From contig OY992538.1 of NCBI GenBank assembly GCA_963921195.1, positions 2,976,001 to 3,040,000 on the forward strand: a stretch of 64,000 nt of DNA. Direction: 5' to 3'. Shown here in pieces: positions 11,573-23,496 of this stretch; the stretch's first letter is position 1; every line of letters begins with the position of its first letter. The notes beneath the pieces are model-generated. The model was given only the letters and a program-made list of their open reading frames with translations, did not search any database and had not been told where the DNA came from. Source of the DNA: Pegoplata infirma (taxonomy: Eukaryota > Arthropoda > Insecta > Diptera > Anthomyiidae). The position numbers and the translations under genes were made by a program.

Positions 11573-11617
11573 ATTCACCTCGTGGTGAATAAAACCGTTT
11601 TTCACCAGCTGGTGAAA
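11573..11617. repeat. Two adjacent GGTGAA palindromes
   Basis: ATTCACCTCGTGGTGAAT (11573-11590) and TTTCACCAGCTGGTGAAA (11600-11617) are paired dyads; the second is a perfect 18-bp palindrome. They sit at the left edge of the T-rich tract, which also contains CACCAAAA words. Confidence 0.7.
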
Positions 11618-11619
11618 AA

Positions 11620-12330
11620 AAAGTAACATAATTATTTTTCAACAAAAAAAAATTTTTTTCTTAAATTTTTTTTTTCATCAATTTTTTTTTCATCAATTTA
11701 TTTTTCCATCAAATTTTTTTTCCATCAATTTTTTTTCATCAATTTTTTTTTTTCATCAAACTTTTTTTTTTTCTTTTAATTTTTTTTTATATTTTTTTTT
11801 TTTTAAATCAAGCTTTTTTTTAAAATTTTTTTTTATCAAAATTTTTTTTTCATCAATTTTTTTTTTCATCAAATTTTTTTTTTTCATCAATTTTTTTTTT
11901 TTTTCATTAATATCCTTTTTCATCAATTTTTTTTTTCATTAAAATTTTTTTTTTTTCATCAAAATTTTTTTTTCATAAATTTGTTTGTTTTTTTAATCAA
12001 ATTTCAATTGTTTTTTTAATCAAATTTTTTCATAATTTTTTTTTTATCATATTTTTTTGCATTAATTTTTTTCATCAATTTTTTTCATCAAATATTTTTA
12101 TAAAATTTTTTATTATCAATTTTTTTTTCACCAAAAAAATTTTTTTTTGTATTTTTTTTACATCAAAAAATTTTTCTTTTCATCAAAATAATTCATCAAA
12201 AATTTTTTTCAACAAAATTTTTGTTCACCAAAAATTTTGGGTTCATTAATTTTTTTTTAACATAATTTTGTTTTTCGTGAAAAAAAGATATTTTTTTTTA
12301 CCAAAACTACTTTTTCACCAAGTCTAAGCT
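11620..12330. repeat. T-rich tract of CATCAATTTTTT units
   Basis: About 700 bp of degenerate tandem units: CATCAA or CATCAAA followed by 6-12 T. Behaves as a low-complexity microsatellite, with no coding or structural signal beyond that. Confidence 0.85.
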
Positions 12331-12374
12331 TTTCACATAAAAATTTTCCATTTGTTTATCAAATGTACATAAAA

Positions 12375-12440
12375 CAAGTGAGAGTTGTATATCCTTTGGT
12401 GCCGAATCTTTTATACTCTCCAAAATGTTAAAACACTTTT
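12375..12440 (-). mobile_element. mini-me/DINE-like 3' end fragment
   Basis: ACAAGTGAGAG followed by GTGCCGAAT and TACTCTCCAAAATGT matches the complement of the 3' ends of copies at 17665 and 19259 (ACTCTCACTTGT and the GGAGGGTATA motif). Confidence 0.6.
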
Positions 12441-12639
12441 TTGCACTTATTTTTGCACTCACTTACGAAGTATACAGATCTTTTTTTAATGGGGTCCTCG
12501 ACTGATATTTCAATTCGTTTTGCATGGAATATCAAAGTAATATAACATTATTTTTTCTAAAAAAAACTTTGCTTTGGCAAGTACACCCAAATCTTCCGCA
12601 AAACATTATCATGATTAAATGTTTTGGGCAAGAGTACAA

Positions 12640-13315
12640 AATTTGCAGGCATTTTTTCTATTAAAAAAGTCTCAGATTCTTAGGCTTTGTGCCTATCGAA
12701 AAAGTCTCATATTTTGAGACTTTTTCCTTTCGAAAAAATCTCAGATTCTTTGACCTTTTTCCTATAAAATAAGTCACAGGTTCAGAGATTCTGGAACATT
12801 TTTCCTATAGAAAATATCTCAGATTTGTAGGCAATTTTCATATCGAATAAGTCTCAAAAGTCTTTGCTACATTTTTCCTGTAATAAAATCTTAAATTCTT
12901 CCCATATTCGGGGACATTTTTCCTATAGAAAAAGTCTTAGACTCTGTGACATTTTTCCTGAAGAAAAAGTCTCAGATTCCTAGACATTTTTCCTACACAA
13001 AAAGTCTCAGGTTCTCAAATTCTGAGACATTTTTCCTTTGAAAATATTCTCAGATTTTGAGACATTTTTTTTTATAGAAAATGTATTAGATTTCTTAATA
13101 TAGAAAATGTCTCAGACTGTGAGAAAATGTCTCAGACGGTGAGAAAATGTCTCAGCTTATGAGACATTTTTCCTATAGAAAAAGCCTCAAATTCTGAGAC
13201 AATTCTTCTATAGAAAAAGTCTCCAATTCTTCGACAATTTTTTTATAGAAAAAGTTTCAGATTCTAAAACATTTTTACTATAGAAAAAAGTCTCAGATTC
13301 TGAGACATTTTTGAG
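12640..13315. repeat. Dyad minisatellite array
   Basis: More than fifteen degenerate units of about 35-40 bp. Each combines GTCTCAGATTCTGAGAC with TTTTTCCTATAGAAAAA. Both halves are self-complementary, so the array reads much the same on either strand. It shares its motif with 3650-5045. Confidence 0.88.
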
Positions 13316-13319
13316 ATTT

Positions 13320-14285
13320 TTTCTTTAGTTCAGATTTTTTAAGATAAAAAATTTTCGGATTTAAAAATTCTTTTCCTTTGGAAAATGTTTAGAATATTTC
13401 ATTATTTCTTCTTTTTTATTTTACTTTATTTTTCTTTCTTTTTTCTTTCTTTTTTCTTTTTTCCCGTTTTTATTTTTAAAATTTGGTCTTGTACGCGAAT
13501 GCAAAAGCACTAACAATTAGTTGGCTTCATCACTGGTGGGTATAAAAAGTTGGAAATTATGTAAATATTTTAATATTTCTTAAGATAAAAAACTTTTTAT
13601 AATCTGTCAAATCGACCGTTGAAATGCTTGTAGGGTTAGCTTTAAAACCCAGAAAAATTGATTATTTTTTCGTTAAGAAAAAAAACACCATTACGTAGAT
13701 GTTCTGATGTAATGTGATTATGATATTATTATTATTTTTTGCTAAAGTCCAATTTATATGCAAATTAATATTATTATTATTATTATTATTATTCGTAGGT
13801 GTCATTTTTTTACAATGACGCATTTTATTTTGGCATAATTTTTATTTATATTTACACAGACACTTCTATGCCTGGCTAAGTGTCTTTTTTGATACATATT
13901 TGAAAAGGACAACAAACAAAGTAGATCTTAAAAATATGTTTATATACATGATTTAAGTTAACAATAAATGGATTCAATTTTTTGGTTTTAATTTTTATTT
14001 ATTTATACATATTGTCGGTACTCTATCAAAAAGGGCTGTGTGTTTTTCAAAAAAAAAAGGGACCCAAAAAAATTGGTTAATTTTGTTATTATGTCACTTT
14101 AAAAAATCAATTTTATTTATATAGTAACTTTTATCGATTGTTTAAATATTAAAAAAAAATAATATTTCTTAAAAGTGTTGCTAAAGGATTAATTAAAGCG
14201 TGCTTTGGGTCTTGATAAAAAGATTTTATAAAATACATCTCAGTAAGCATACACTCAAAATATTTTGTAGGCAAAAACAAATGAA
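13320..14285. other. AT-rich, with an ATT microsatellite
   Basis: No gene seen. Contains a perfect (ATT)n run at about 13767-13793 and a pyrimidine-rich stretch at 13400-13470. Confidence 0.5.
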
Positions 14286-15062
14286 AAACAAACTTAAAAC
14301 TAGTGAATAACACAGCTCAACAAGAAAATGCGTATTGGATTCTGGTTAGTGATTTAGATAGTGTCTGCTGCGATGATTCCAAATCCGGAGCCCAAATTTG
14401 TCTACCACGTCAGGATTTTGAGAAATTCGCGATTAATGTGCCGAAAAAGGGCATTTTTGACCCTTTTTAAAAGCTTATAAAATAAGATCCTGACATGTAA
14501 ATGACTTGGTATCAAGCTCATTCGAAAGCCAGTAATTTTGTCTTAAAGATTAGATAAAATGTTCTAAAAATTTAATTTTCGAAAATGGTAAAAAAATCAT
14601 TAGCAAAAAACCTTCCTTTTTTTCAATATTTTGTTTATTTCCACAGTGTTTTTTAACAAATTTCAATACAAATTCATACGTAAATTTTAGATTTAAAGCA
14701 CTTGTGGCTAATGATTTTTTTACCACTTTAGAAAATTAAATTCCAAGAAAATTTGACCTTGTCTGAAAGAGAAAATTACACACTTTCGAATGAGCTTGAT
14801 ACCAAGTAATTTGCATGTCAGGATCTTATTTTATAGGCGTTCAAAAATGGTCAAAATGGGAATTTTTTGACACTTTAACCGCGATTTTCTCAAAATTGTG
14901 ACGTGATAGAAAAATTTGAGTGACCGTTTTGGAATCGGGAAGCCAAAACCCATAAACTTTTTTGGTTTCATCCAAAACGCAGCGACAAACCTCAGATTTG
15001 TAGAGCGGTGTAATCAATTGAAAACCATCCCAGTAATTATTCATTAGTTTTAACAAACATCA
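14286..15062. mobile_element. Foldback element, about 775 bp
   Basis: Arms meet near 14640. Matching inverted blocks include GACTTGGTATCAAGCTCATT with AATGAGCTTGATACCAAGTA, and TAAAATAAGATCCTGACATG with its complement. Outer ends share TTAAAACTARTGAATAA. The open frame in the right arm is not conserved in the left and is not called coding. No clear target duplication. Confidence 0.8.
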
Positions 15063-15160
15063 ACATTTATTTATTACTGTTGACAAAATTTTCTAAAATA
15101 ATAAACATTGAACATTAAAAAATTACGATTTCTTCATTCTTTTTTACCAACAAATTCGAT

Positions 15161-15211
15161 AAAAATAACCTACGAAAACATTACAAATTAATGATTTCGT
15201 AGGTTATTTTT
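15161..15211. repeat. 17-bp perfect hairpin
   Basis: AAAAATAACCTACGAAA (15161-15177) is followed after 17 nt by its exact complement (15195-15211). It sits just beyond the tRNA-like sequence below and may be part of the same element. Confidence 0.75.
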
Positions 15212-15249
15212 TACAATTTTCTATTGAAATATTTTTTTAAAAATTTTTA

Positions 15250-15335
15250 ATAAAATTTTGGGGAATCGATCCCGCAATCAACTACATTCTGGACAGACAC
15301 TCTACCCATCGTGCCAAAGTCACTTGATACCAACA
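15250..15335 (-). repeat. tRNA-like sequence, possible SINE head
   Basis: On the minus strand an A-box-like TTGGCACGATGGGTAGAG is followed at typical spacing by a B-box-like GGGATCGATTCCCC. The acceptor and anticodon arms do not form a good cloverleaf, so this is a SINE head or decayed tRNA-derived sequence rather than a functional tRNA gene. Confidence 0.5.
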
Positions 15336-15339
15336 ATTA

Positions 15340-17168
15340 AAAAAAAAAAAAAAAATACTTACACAAATCATTAAAAATTTAAGGAATAATCAGTAGTTTT
15401 TACTTACAGAACAAAAATAAATGACTTTAAAAATTAAATGTAAATGAAAGTCTTTATTTTTTAGTGTGTTATTTTTGAAACAAAGGATAGAAGTAGTCAT
15501 TAATAAAAACTGAACATCAAACAAATGTTTTTTCTTTTAAAAACGACTAAACGTAAAATTTTTTAAATAAACTACAAACAGTTAATGACATAATTTTTTA
15601 AGTGTACAAAACTTAAAATTTCATGTTCTTGAAATTTGATTGAACTTCAATCAATATTTCTTTTGTTAAAAATTCGCTTAAATTCTTCTATTGAATTTAA
15701 ATTCTATCTAAATTTAACACTAAAATACAAGGCTTAAATTTTTCGTTTTTTTTTTACATTTGAATTCCAGCTAAAATATTTATAAGGATATTATTTCTTC
15801 AATAAAACTTAATGACGTCTTCTCTGCTACTTTATTTTGTTGATGTCGTTTGATGATGATGGTATTATAATATTGACTTATGTATACATACATAAATATA
15901 ATTTAACGAAAATATTTTTTTTCCATTTGTTTGTCAACACAAATTTAATGATTCATGTCAAATGAATGATTTTTTTTTTCCTTGAACAATACATATTTCG
16001 TAAATACAGTTAAGTAAAGTACTATAGCAGTTTGAACTTTTTTTTAAAACATATTTGTTTTTATTAAACCGAAGTTGAGTTGAGGGTGGGTTGTACAAGC
16101 CTAAAATAAGTAAATTTTGAGACAAGTTCATGGCGCTCAGACTTAAAATAGTCCATTGTACCGTTTAAATCGAAGTACGAAGTTCTCAGTTCATGGGAAA
16201 ATATGTCAAACTTTATATAAAAAACAGAAAATTTTGGCTATAAACAAAATCACCTAAAAAATTTTATAAAAATCACCCAAATGCAAAATTGCGCAAAAAA
16301 TATAAAAAATGTAACAAAAAGAAAATTAGAAATGTCGCCCAGAATTATCAAACAAATTTCGAAAAAGAAATGAAAAATTAATCAAGACAAAAGAACGGGT
16401 TCTCTCCATTGCAAGTACTATTCAAAAAAACTTTAATTTGTAGAGAGAATATTCTTTAGTTAACACACATTTTATAGTAATAGCCTACATTTGGTTGTTA
16501 ACATTTAGTCGATGTCACTTAATCATTCGCTTGCCTCAATCATTCGCTTGCCACAACAAATATTTTTTATCTGTGTATCTACATATTGCTATTTTTCTTC
16601 CCATAACTGTATACACATATTTCGTGAATTAATGTAAGTGACATTTTTCATTTATTTCGAGGTTTTCGTTTTCACTTTTTTTATACATTTTTTTTTCGTT
16701 TCTTTTACTTCTTAAGGATCATTTTTAAAAGAAATATGGTAGATTCCAAAGTAGTAATCACAAACGTTTCTGTTGTTGTAAATGACTTTTACAAATTGAA
16801 TTTATTTATTTGATTTGACAATTAATTAAACATTATTTATATTACCATTATTGGGAGTAAGACGGAAAAAAAACTCAATTTGTAATGTTTAATGGAAAAA
16901 GAAATTAATGGGGAAATTCTTAGTTCGTTTTCGTTGTTATGGAAACTAAAGATTAATGAGAAATGTATCGTTATGCAATTATGTAGAAATAAAACATGAA
17001 ATATGAAAAATATAATGTTAATTCATTAAACATTCATACTTATGTTTGTAGATATTAATTAAAAAAATATACTTAATTGTGGTCACACGTAAGAGAAAAC
17101 TGTTAGAGATAGAGAAATATACAAATTGGTTTTTTTTACATTTCCATAACACTGAAAGTAATATTGTA
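15340..17168. other. AT-rich, no gene seen
   Basis: Unremarkable AT-rich DNA with a T-run at its left edge, no splice-bounded open frame and no terminal repeat that I can support. Confidence 0.45.
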
Positions 17169-17170
17169 TA

Positions 17171-18197
17171 CACACAAAAAAAAAAAAAACATTTGTCAAA
17201 TTACTAGGAAAAGTCTCGTAATTCCATTTTGCCAATATTTGACAGTTTTCCTTTCCATAAATTTTTTTTTGTAATTTTACAAATTTCCAAGATAATTAAA
17301 AAAAAAATCAAGTAAACTTACGAGAACTTCTTGAAATTTTAATTACGTCAAAAAAACTGTAAATTTACAATTTTTTTTTTAAAAAGTTTGTAAAATTACA
17401 AAATTATTGGTAAAAAGCTTGTAAAATTACTAGAAATTCTCGTAAAATAGGAGGTAGCAAAAAATCTAGTAAAATTACGAAACCTCCTTGTCAATTTTAT
17501 CGTGTCAAAAAATTTGTAAATTTACAATTTTTTTGGTAAAACCTTGTAAATTTTACAAAATTATTGGTAAGAAGCTTGTAAAATTACAAGGAATTTTTGT
17601 CAAATAGGAAGTAGCAAACAAAAAAAAGTTACAAGTTTTTCTTGTAATTTTACAAGGTTTTTTTATACCCTCCAACCACAGTATGGGGGTATACTCACTT
17701 TGTCATTCCGTGTGTAACGCATCGAAATATCGGTCTAGGACCCCATAAAGTATATATATTATTGATCAGTGATCGATTCTAAGACATTCTAGCGATGTCC
17801 GTCCGTCCGTCCGTCTGTCCGTCTGTCCGTCTGTAGAGGACACGATACAGTCCAAAATAAAAGAGCTAGACTTCCGAAGTTTTGCACGAATATGTCTTAT
17901 ATTCCTAGGCAGGTTAAGTTCGGAAATGGGCAAAATCGGACCAAGGGGAAAAAAGTTCCCCCTTGGAGAACTAAACCAATCCAAGAAAAACAGAATTTTT
18001 TGCAGAGTTGTTTTTACTTTTGGTAAGCAAATGCAACATTCTTATCTCAGAAGAAGTTCAAAATCACAAGGGAAGGTGGCCCCTAACGTCTCCCACCAAC
18101 CACCCCCCCCCAAAAAAAAAAAAAAAAGACGCCCCTGGATTTTTTTTTTTTACATTTTGGAGGGTATAAAACACTCTCACTTGTTTTTTTTTGAGTG
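17171..18197 (+). mobile_element. TA-CACTC MITE (TTTTACAAG subfamily) with nested mini-me
   Basis: Starts CACACAAAAA after TA and ends TTTTTGAGTG at 18197. The core words AGTCTCGTAATT, AATATTTGACAGTTTTCC and TAGGAGGTAGCAAAAAATCT are shared with copies at 25472 and 44556. A mini-me copy (17665-18184) has inserted in its T-rich right end. Confidence 0.8.
17665..18184 (+). mobile_element. mini-me/DINE-1-like element
   Basis: Begins ATACCCTCCAACCACAGTAT. Carries the conserved core CATCGAAATATCGGTC, CCCCATAAAGTATATATATT and CGATTCTAAGACATTCTAGC, then a GTCC/GTCT microsatellite. Ends GGAGGGTATA, then ACTCTCACTTGT. This matches the dipteran mini-me design with TA and GTCY proto-microsatellites. Open frames crossing it are artefacts of the repeat. 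Confidence 0.85.
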
Positions 18198-19258
18198 GCT
18201 CAAAATAGGTGAATTTTTAGCAGATTTTTCTGCTGATTACACAGAGAATTTATTTTGAGTAAATTTTAAAATATAATTCTAAGAACATGTTTATAAAGAA
18301 AAATCTTAAATATTGCATTTGTTTTGTAGATGAAACATTTTAGTGGTCTGCCATGGAAATTATTTCAAGTGAAAAGTTCTGATTTCATTGAATTGAAAAA
18401 TAATGCCAATTGCCACAATAACATAACTCAAAATGTTTGATTTTACTGAAAACCTGTTTAAAGTTTACAATTGAAACTTGGTTTACATGCAAAAGGCATG
18501 GTAAAACGCCTGGTAAAATGCCTTGTAAACCTGTTCTACCAATATTAAACAATTTTCCTTGTTTTTTACCAAAAAATCTTATACTTTGCTCAAACAAGAA
18601 ATACAGTTTTATTGGTAATTTTACAAATTTATTTTCGTTATTGTATTCTACCATTTTGAAAGGTCATTTTACAAAAAAAAAAAACTGTAATTTTACAACA
18701 AAATTTTTATTACGAGGATTCTAGTTGATTTAAAAAAAAACTGTTATTTTACAAAAATTATGTTATTACGAGGATTTATGTTGTTTAACAAAAAAAAAAA
18801 AACATTTTTTTTTATTTTTTTTTAAATTTTCGAAGTCCCGGACAAAATTTTTATTTTTATTGAAAAAGATTTAAAAAAAAAGTTGACAAAATTTTGAAAA
18901 AAATTTTACGAGGATTCTAGTTGATTTACAAAAAAAAAAACAGTTATTTTACAAAAATGATTTTATTACGAGGATTTATGTTTAACAAAAAACAATTTTT
19001 TTTGTAAATTTTCTGATTCCCAGGCACATTTTTTTTGAGTTTTGGAGTAAAGAATTATTAAAAAGATTTAAAAAAAAATTTTCATAAAATTTTCGAAGTC
19101 CTAAAATTTTTGTTGAAAATTTTCTATTTTCTTTTTTCAGTAATTTTCTTTTTTTCAGTAAATTTTGTGTATTAAAAACTATCACTACCAAAAATTGGTA
19201 AATTTTAAACATTTTTTTTTGTAAATTTACAATTATTGTTTGTAAATTTACCATTTTT
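18198..19258. repeat. TTTTAC-rich sequence with TTACGAGGAT repeats
   Basis: Low-complexity DNA in which ATTACGAGGATTCTAGTTGA and ATTACGAGGATTTATGTT recur about 200 bp apart (18710-18780 and 18906-18980), a tandem duplication. No gene. Confidence 0.6.
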
Positions 19259-19764
19259 ATACCCTCCAACCACAGTATGGGGGTATACTCACGTTGTCAT
19301 TCCGTTTGTAACGCATCGAAATATCGGTCGGGGACCCCATAAAGCGTATATATTATTGATCCATGATCGATTCTACGACATTCTGTGAATGTCCGTCTGT
19401 CCGTCCGTCCACACAATGCAGTCCAAAAAAAAAAAAACAGCTAGACTCCTGAAGTTTGGCACAAATACGTCTCATGTTCATAGGCAGGTTAAGTGCGTGA
19501 ATGGGCAAAATCGGGCAAGGGGGAAAAAGTTCCCCCTTGAAGAACTGAACCAACATCTAAAAAAATACACTTTTTAATATGTTTTTTGTATTTTTGTTAA
19601 ATAACTGAAACATTTGGTATATTTATCGCGATGGGATGGTACTCTCAAAGTCCCCCACTGACCCCATCACCCCCCCCCCCAAAAAAAAAAGCTCCTGACA
19701 ATTTTTTTTACATTTTGGAGGGTATACAAAATTCGGCACAGCCGAATTTAACACTCTCACTTGT
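19259..19764 (+). mobile_element. mini-me/DINE-1-like element
   Basis: Same start (ATACCCTCCAACCACAGTAT), core (CATCGAAATATCGGTC, ATCGATTCTACGACATTCTG) and end (AACACTCTCACTTGT) as 17665-18184. Its GTCY tract is short. It also keeps TTCGGCACAGCCGAATTTAA before the end, an imperfect hairpin typical of the 3' region. Confidence 0.85.
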
Positions 19765-20666
19765 TTTTTATATATTTACCACTTTACTTGTAAATTTACC
19801 AGTTTTTTTATAATTTTTGTGGCTTTAAAATTATCACTACCAAAAATTGGTAAAATTTAAACAATTTTTTTTTGTTAAATTAACATTTTTTTTAATATAA
19901 TTTTTTTTTTTTTTTGTAATTTAATATTTTAATATTTTGTTTTCTAAATTTATCATTTTGGTTTGTAAAATTACCATTTTTTTATTTTTGTGGTTTTAAA
20001 ACAATATTTTTACCAATAAAATTGGTTATTTTACCAATTTTTGCACATTCAAAATTACGAGGAAATCCTGGTAATTTTACGAGAATTTTACCGACCTCCT
20101 ATTTTTTTTTTGGTAACTTTACAATTTTTTTTTTAGTGTTGAAAATGTTATAATGGAGTGTTCTTTTCTCAAATGGCGAGTTTAAAAGATATTGATACGA
20201 AATTTTGACACAGTATAAAGCAGAATATAACAAATAATTCTGTATCGTTTACCCAAAAACGACATAATTTGAGTTATGACACTATATAACTAAATGAGCG
20301 AAATGTCGTATTATTTATAAAAATTATTTTTTAAAAAACTTTTCTAGTCGGAGCAAAAATGGGGGTTTTCATCTCAAATGACAAAAATTTTGAAAACGAT
20401 TTGATCCGATCGGGAGCAAATCTGTTTAGAAATTACAAAATGCAACACTGTTAGTCCTAATAGGAAGTAGTTAAGACACAAACCTTCATCAAGATTACTC
20501 GAGTGACCTATAAGTCAAATAGGAGTTTTTTCGCATCCATGTAACTTATTACCTATTCTTTTTAGCTAAATTTGTACCGAATGTTTTATGCGCATAGTTA
20601 TTTCTTCAATATTTAAAGATCAAACCGATTTTGATGATTTTTTTTTAATTTGTAGATTATTATATT
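19765..20666. other. TTTTACC-rich repeat then unassigned DNA
   Basis: Up to about 20130 a degenerate TTTACC/TTTTACGAG repeat resembling the TA-CACTC family (TTTACCGACCTCCTATT). Then AT-rich DNA without a supported feature. Confidence 0.45.
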
Positions 20667-20674
20667 CTCTAGTA

Positions 20675-20992
20675 CAATGGTTCTCAACCTTTTTTGCTCC
20701 ATGTCCCACTTTTGAGCTAAAAAAACCGAAATGTCCCCCCCCCACACTCAAAAAAAAATTGCGAATTTTACAAATTTGTTTTATAATTCGAAATTACTAG
20801 TGGTTTAGCAAAATTTTTGTTCTAATCTTAGTTTAAATGAAGTTATTAGTAAAATTTTTCATCTTTTAACTAAATATTTGTAGGTAATTTAACTAAAAAA
20901 ATATTTTTTTTAGTTAATTTAAGTAAAATTAAAAACTTGCTCGTTCCCCCCTAAAATATTCAAATTGCCCCCCAGTGGGGCGAGAATCATTG
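20675..20992. mobile_element. hAT-type MITE, 318 bp
   Basis: Ends CAATGGTTCTCAACCTTTT and (complement) CAATGATTCTCGCCCC, with the perfect 8-bp duplication CTCTAGTA at 20667-20674 and 20993-21000. Same family as 746-1072 (shared CCCCAGTGGGGCGAGA and CAAATTGCCCCCC) in the opposite orientation. Confidence 0.93.
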
Positions 20993-21070
20993 CTCTAGTA
21001 CTTACCATGGCAATTTTTTTGATATTTTACCTAATTATGTTTTTAATGTAAGAAGAATTTTTTTATTTTT

Positions 21071-22139
21071 ATACCCTCCACTCTAGTGATAGAGGGTATA
21101 TATAAGTTTGTCATTGCGTTTGTAACACCTCGAAATATTGGTCTAGGACCCCATAAAGTATATATTTTCATGATCCTCGATCGATTTTAAGACGATCTAG
21201 CGATGTCCGTCCGTCCGTCCGTCCGTCCGTCCGTCTGTCTGTCTGTCTGTTGAAAACACGCTAACTTTTGAAAGACTTTAAGGAGGCTCCTGAAGTTTGG
21301 CATATATGTTGGGCATTTACCTGGTCAGGTTGGTATTGCAATCCACCGAAATCGGTCCAGTGGTTCAAAAGTTATAAGCAAATGAGTGAATTTCGGCAAG
21401 GATTTTTCTGGAATTTACGAGATAAAACACACGGTAACTTTCGAACGGCAATTCTGAGGGTGCTGAAGTGTGGCACATATATTTTCCGTTCTTCTGGTCC
21501 GGTTCGTTTTAAATTTCAGCCAAATCGGTACAGTGGTTCAAAAGTTATTAGCAAAACCGTAAATTTCAGATTCGCCTCACCTTAAATTCACGTGTTGAAA
21601 CACCGTTAATACCCACTTTACACTATTATACTTTTCCATTATACAAGCGTAATTTCACCATGATAGGGAAATATTTTTTAAAAAAATTTTGCCAGAAATT
21701 CTTTACTTATTAGATACGACCAAGTTTAAATCAAAAAGGAATTTAGAAATCTTTTAGAAGTTGGTAAATTTTGATGTGTATAATGGAAAAGTGTGATAGT
21801 GTAAAATAGGTATAAACAGGTTTTAAAAACATAGGTAAGTCACAAAAATATTTTACAACGCATTTTTGTCACTCAAAAATATTTTTACACTAAAAGAAAA
21901 AAAAATACACTCGAAAAAAATTTTACACTCAAAAAAAATTTTACACTCAAAAAAAAAAATTTTGTAAATTATTTTTTTTTTTTCAAAAATTAGTTAAAAA
22001 AAAGTTTTTTTAACCAAAATAAAGTATTTCTAATCCAAAATGTTATTTTTTCACTCTAGGAAATTTACTATAACTTAATAAGGGCATTGTGGAGGGTATT
22101 TATAGATTCGGCCAAGTCGAATTTAGCTTTTCTACTTGT
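21071..22139 (+). mobile_element. mini-me/DINE-like element, long form
   Basis: Starts ATACCCTCCACTCTAGTGAT, then GAGGGTATATATAAGTTTGT, CCTCGAAATATTGGTC, CCATAAAGTATATA and a run of GTCC then GTCT. Ends GGAGGGTATTTATAG, ATTCGGCCAAGTCGAATT and CTACTTGTT. The internal repeated phrase AAATCGGTCCAGTGGTTCAA is a feature of this subfamily, and the open frame over 21268-21585 is that repeat. Contains a nested 199-bp TA-site MITE. Confidence 0.85.
21612..21810. mobile_element. TA-site MITE, 199 bp
   Basis: Inverted ends TACCCACTTTACACTAT and (complement) TACCTATTTTACACTAT, about 36 bp in all, with TA at 21610-21611 and 21811-21812. Nested in the mini-me element. Confidence 0.8.
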
Positions 22140-22145
22140 TAATGT

Positions 22146-23458
22146 TAGCATTAGCATAACTTCTACAAAAATCCATATTATTCAAAAAATGGCCACGGTA
22201 AGTACTAGAGAATTTAATAATCTACAAATAAAAAAAAAAAATCTTCAAAATCGGTTCAGCAGTTTTTGTTGTACAACTGCAGCCGATTTAGTCCTATAAA
22301 AAAGGCATTCTGCAATTGAGTGGTCATCCTGGCAATTCTAGTTGACCAAATTTTGTGTTATAAAATTTTAAAAATATAATAAAAGTTTATCTTTCAAATT
22401 AAATAAACCAAATTAAAAAATATTGCGTATTTATTTTTTTTATAGCTGTTAAAAATTGTTCACTTAAAGCCGTTTTTTTTTTTTAAGCCCCCCTTAAGAA
22501 AAATATAAACTAAAAACATGACAATGGAGCTAAATCATTATAAATAATATTTGAATTTCTAAAGTTTTCTCATTTTTTAGTTCATTTATTTTTTAATGTA
22601 TGTATTTTGATTGATTCTATAATATTTTCAATAAGAAAATTCTTTTTTCCTCGATGATTTATTTCAGAACAGAAAAAAGCAATTTCGCTATTAAATTTAT
22701 ATTTAGTGATACTTTGCCTTTTTTGTACAATCAATAATATTTACTCATGTAATTTTGGGTTTATTTTTATAACATGGCAATAAAATGCAAAATATTCAAT
22801 AGATTTCATGAATCTATACGTACGTATGTAGTATTTGGGGCATATGCAACGTGTGCTTATGCACACGTGCATTTTATCCAACCATAAATAGTTCACTTTA
22901 GAAAAAGCAATACATTTCCTTTTAAACATCAAAGTTTTTTTCTTTTTGAACAAAAAAAATAAAATAACGATGATGCCAAAAGGTTGTGTTAAAGGAAAAC
23001 TAGAACACAAATGAAAAATATGTTAACACAAATGTTTGTTCAGTGTACATTAGGGTGGCACAAAAAAAAATTTTTGTAGAGTTTTTAGGAATGCCCTGGA
23101 ACATAGTTAATCAAGTAGTCGGCTGCTCCGAATCAAAAAATACCAAGAGTTTCCCTTTTTTTATTTCTAACTTTTTTGAATTATGTAGATTTTTTTTTCT
23201 ATTTTCCTCAATTTTTATATCCTTTTCAGAATTTTGTTGGTTATTTTTTTGAATTTAATTTGGTCAACTGGAATTTCCAGGGTTGTCACTCGATTGTGGG
23301 AAGCATTTTTTAAAAGACAAAATTGGCTGCAGCAAACACTACTTACAATTAGCCGATTTTGAAGAAACTTCTCTTGATGTAGGTTATAAAATTCTAAAAT
23401 ACTTATCGTAGTAATTTTTTTGAAAAATATTGATTTTTATTGAATTTATGCCAATGTA
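22146..23458. mobile_element. Foldback element, about 1.3 kb
   Basis: Inverted arms: GCATTAGCATAA (22151) against its diverged complement near 23450, ATCTTCAAAATCGGTTCAGC against GCCGATTTTGAAGAA, and CAATTGAGTGGTCATCCTGG against the complementary block at 23270-23300. Abuts the 3' end of the mini-me copy. A TAGGGTGGCACAAA end (23052) inside the right arm matches the termini of the 37323-40020 element. Confidence 0.75.
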
Positions 23459-23496
23459 TAATTAAAATTAGGAAAATTTTAATTTTATTTCATTGC

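Noticed and set aside
12640..13315. CRISPR-like array
   Set aside because: Eukaryotic context, degenerate palindromic units without unique spacers of constant length.
17926..18258. 110-codon plus-strand open frame
   Set aside because: Crosses a mini-me copy and homopolymer runs.
21268..21585. 105-codon plus-strand open frame
   Set aside because: Lies wholly inside a mini-me-like repeat; the WFKSYKQ and related phrases come from the repeated AAATCGGTCCAGTGGTTCAA sequence.
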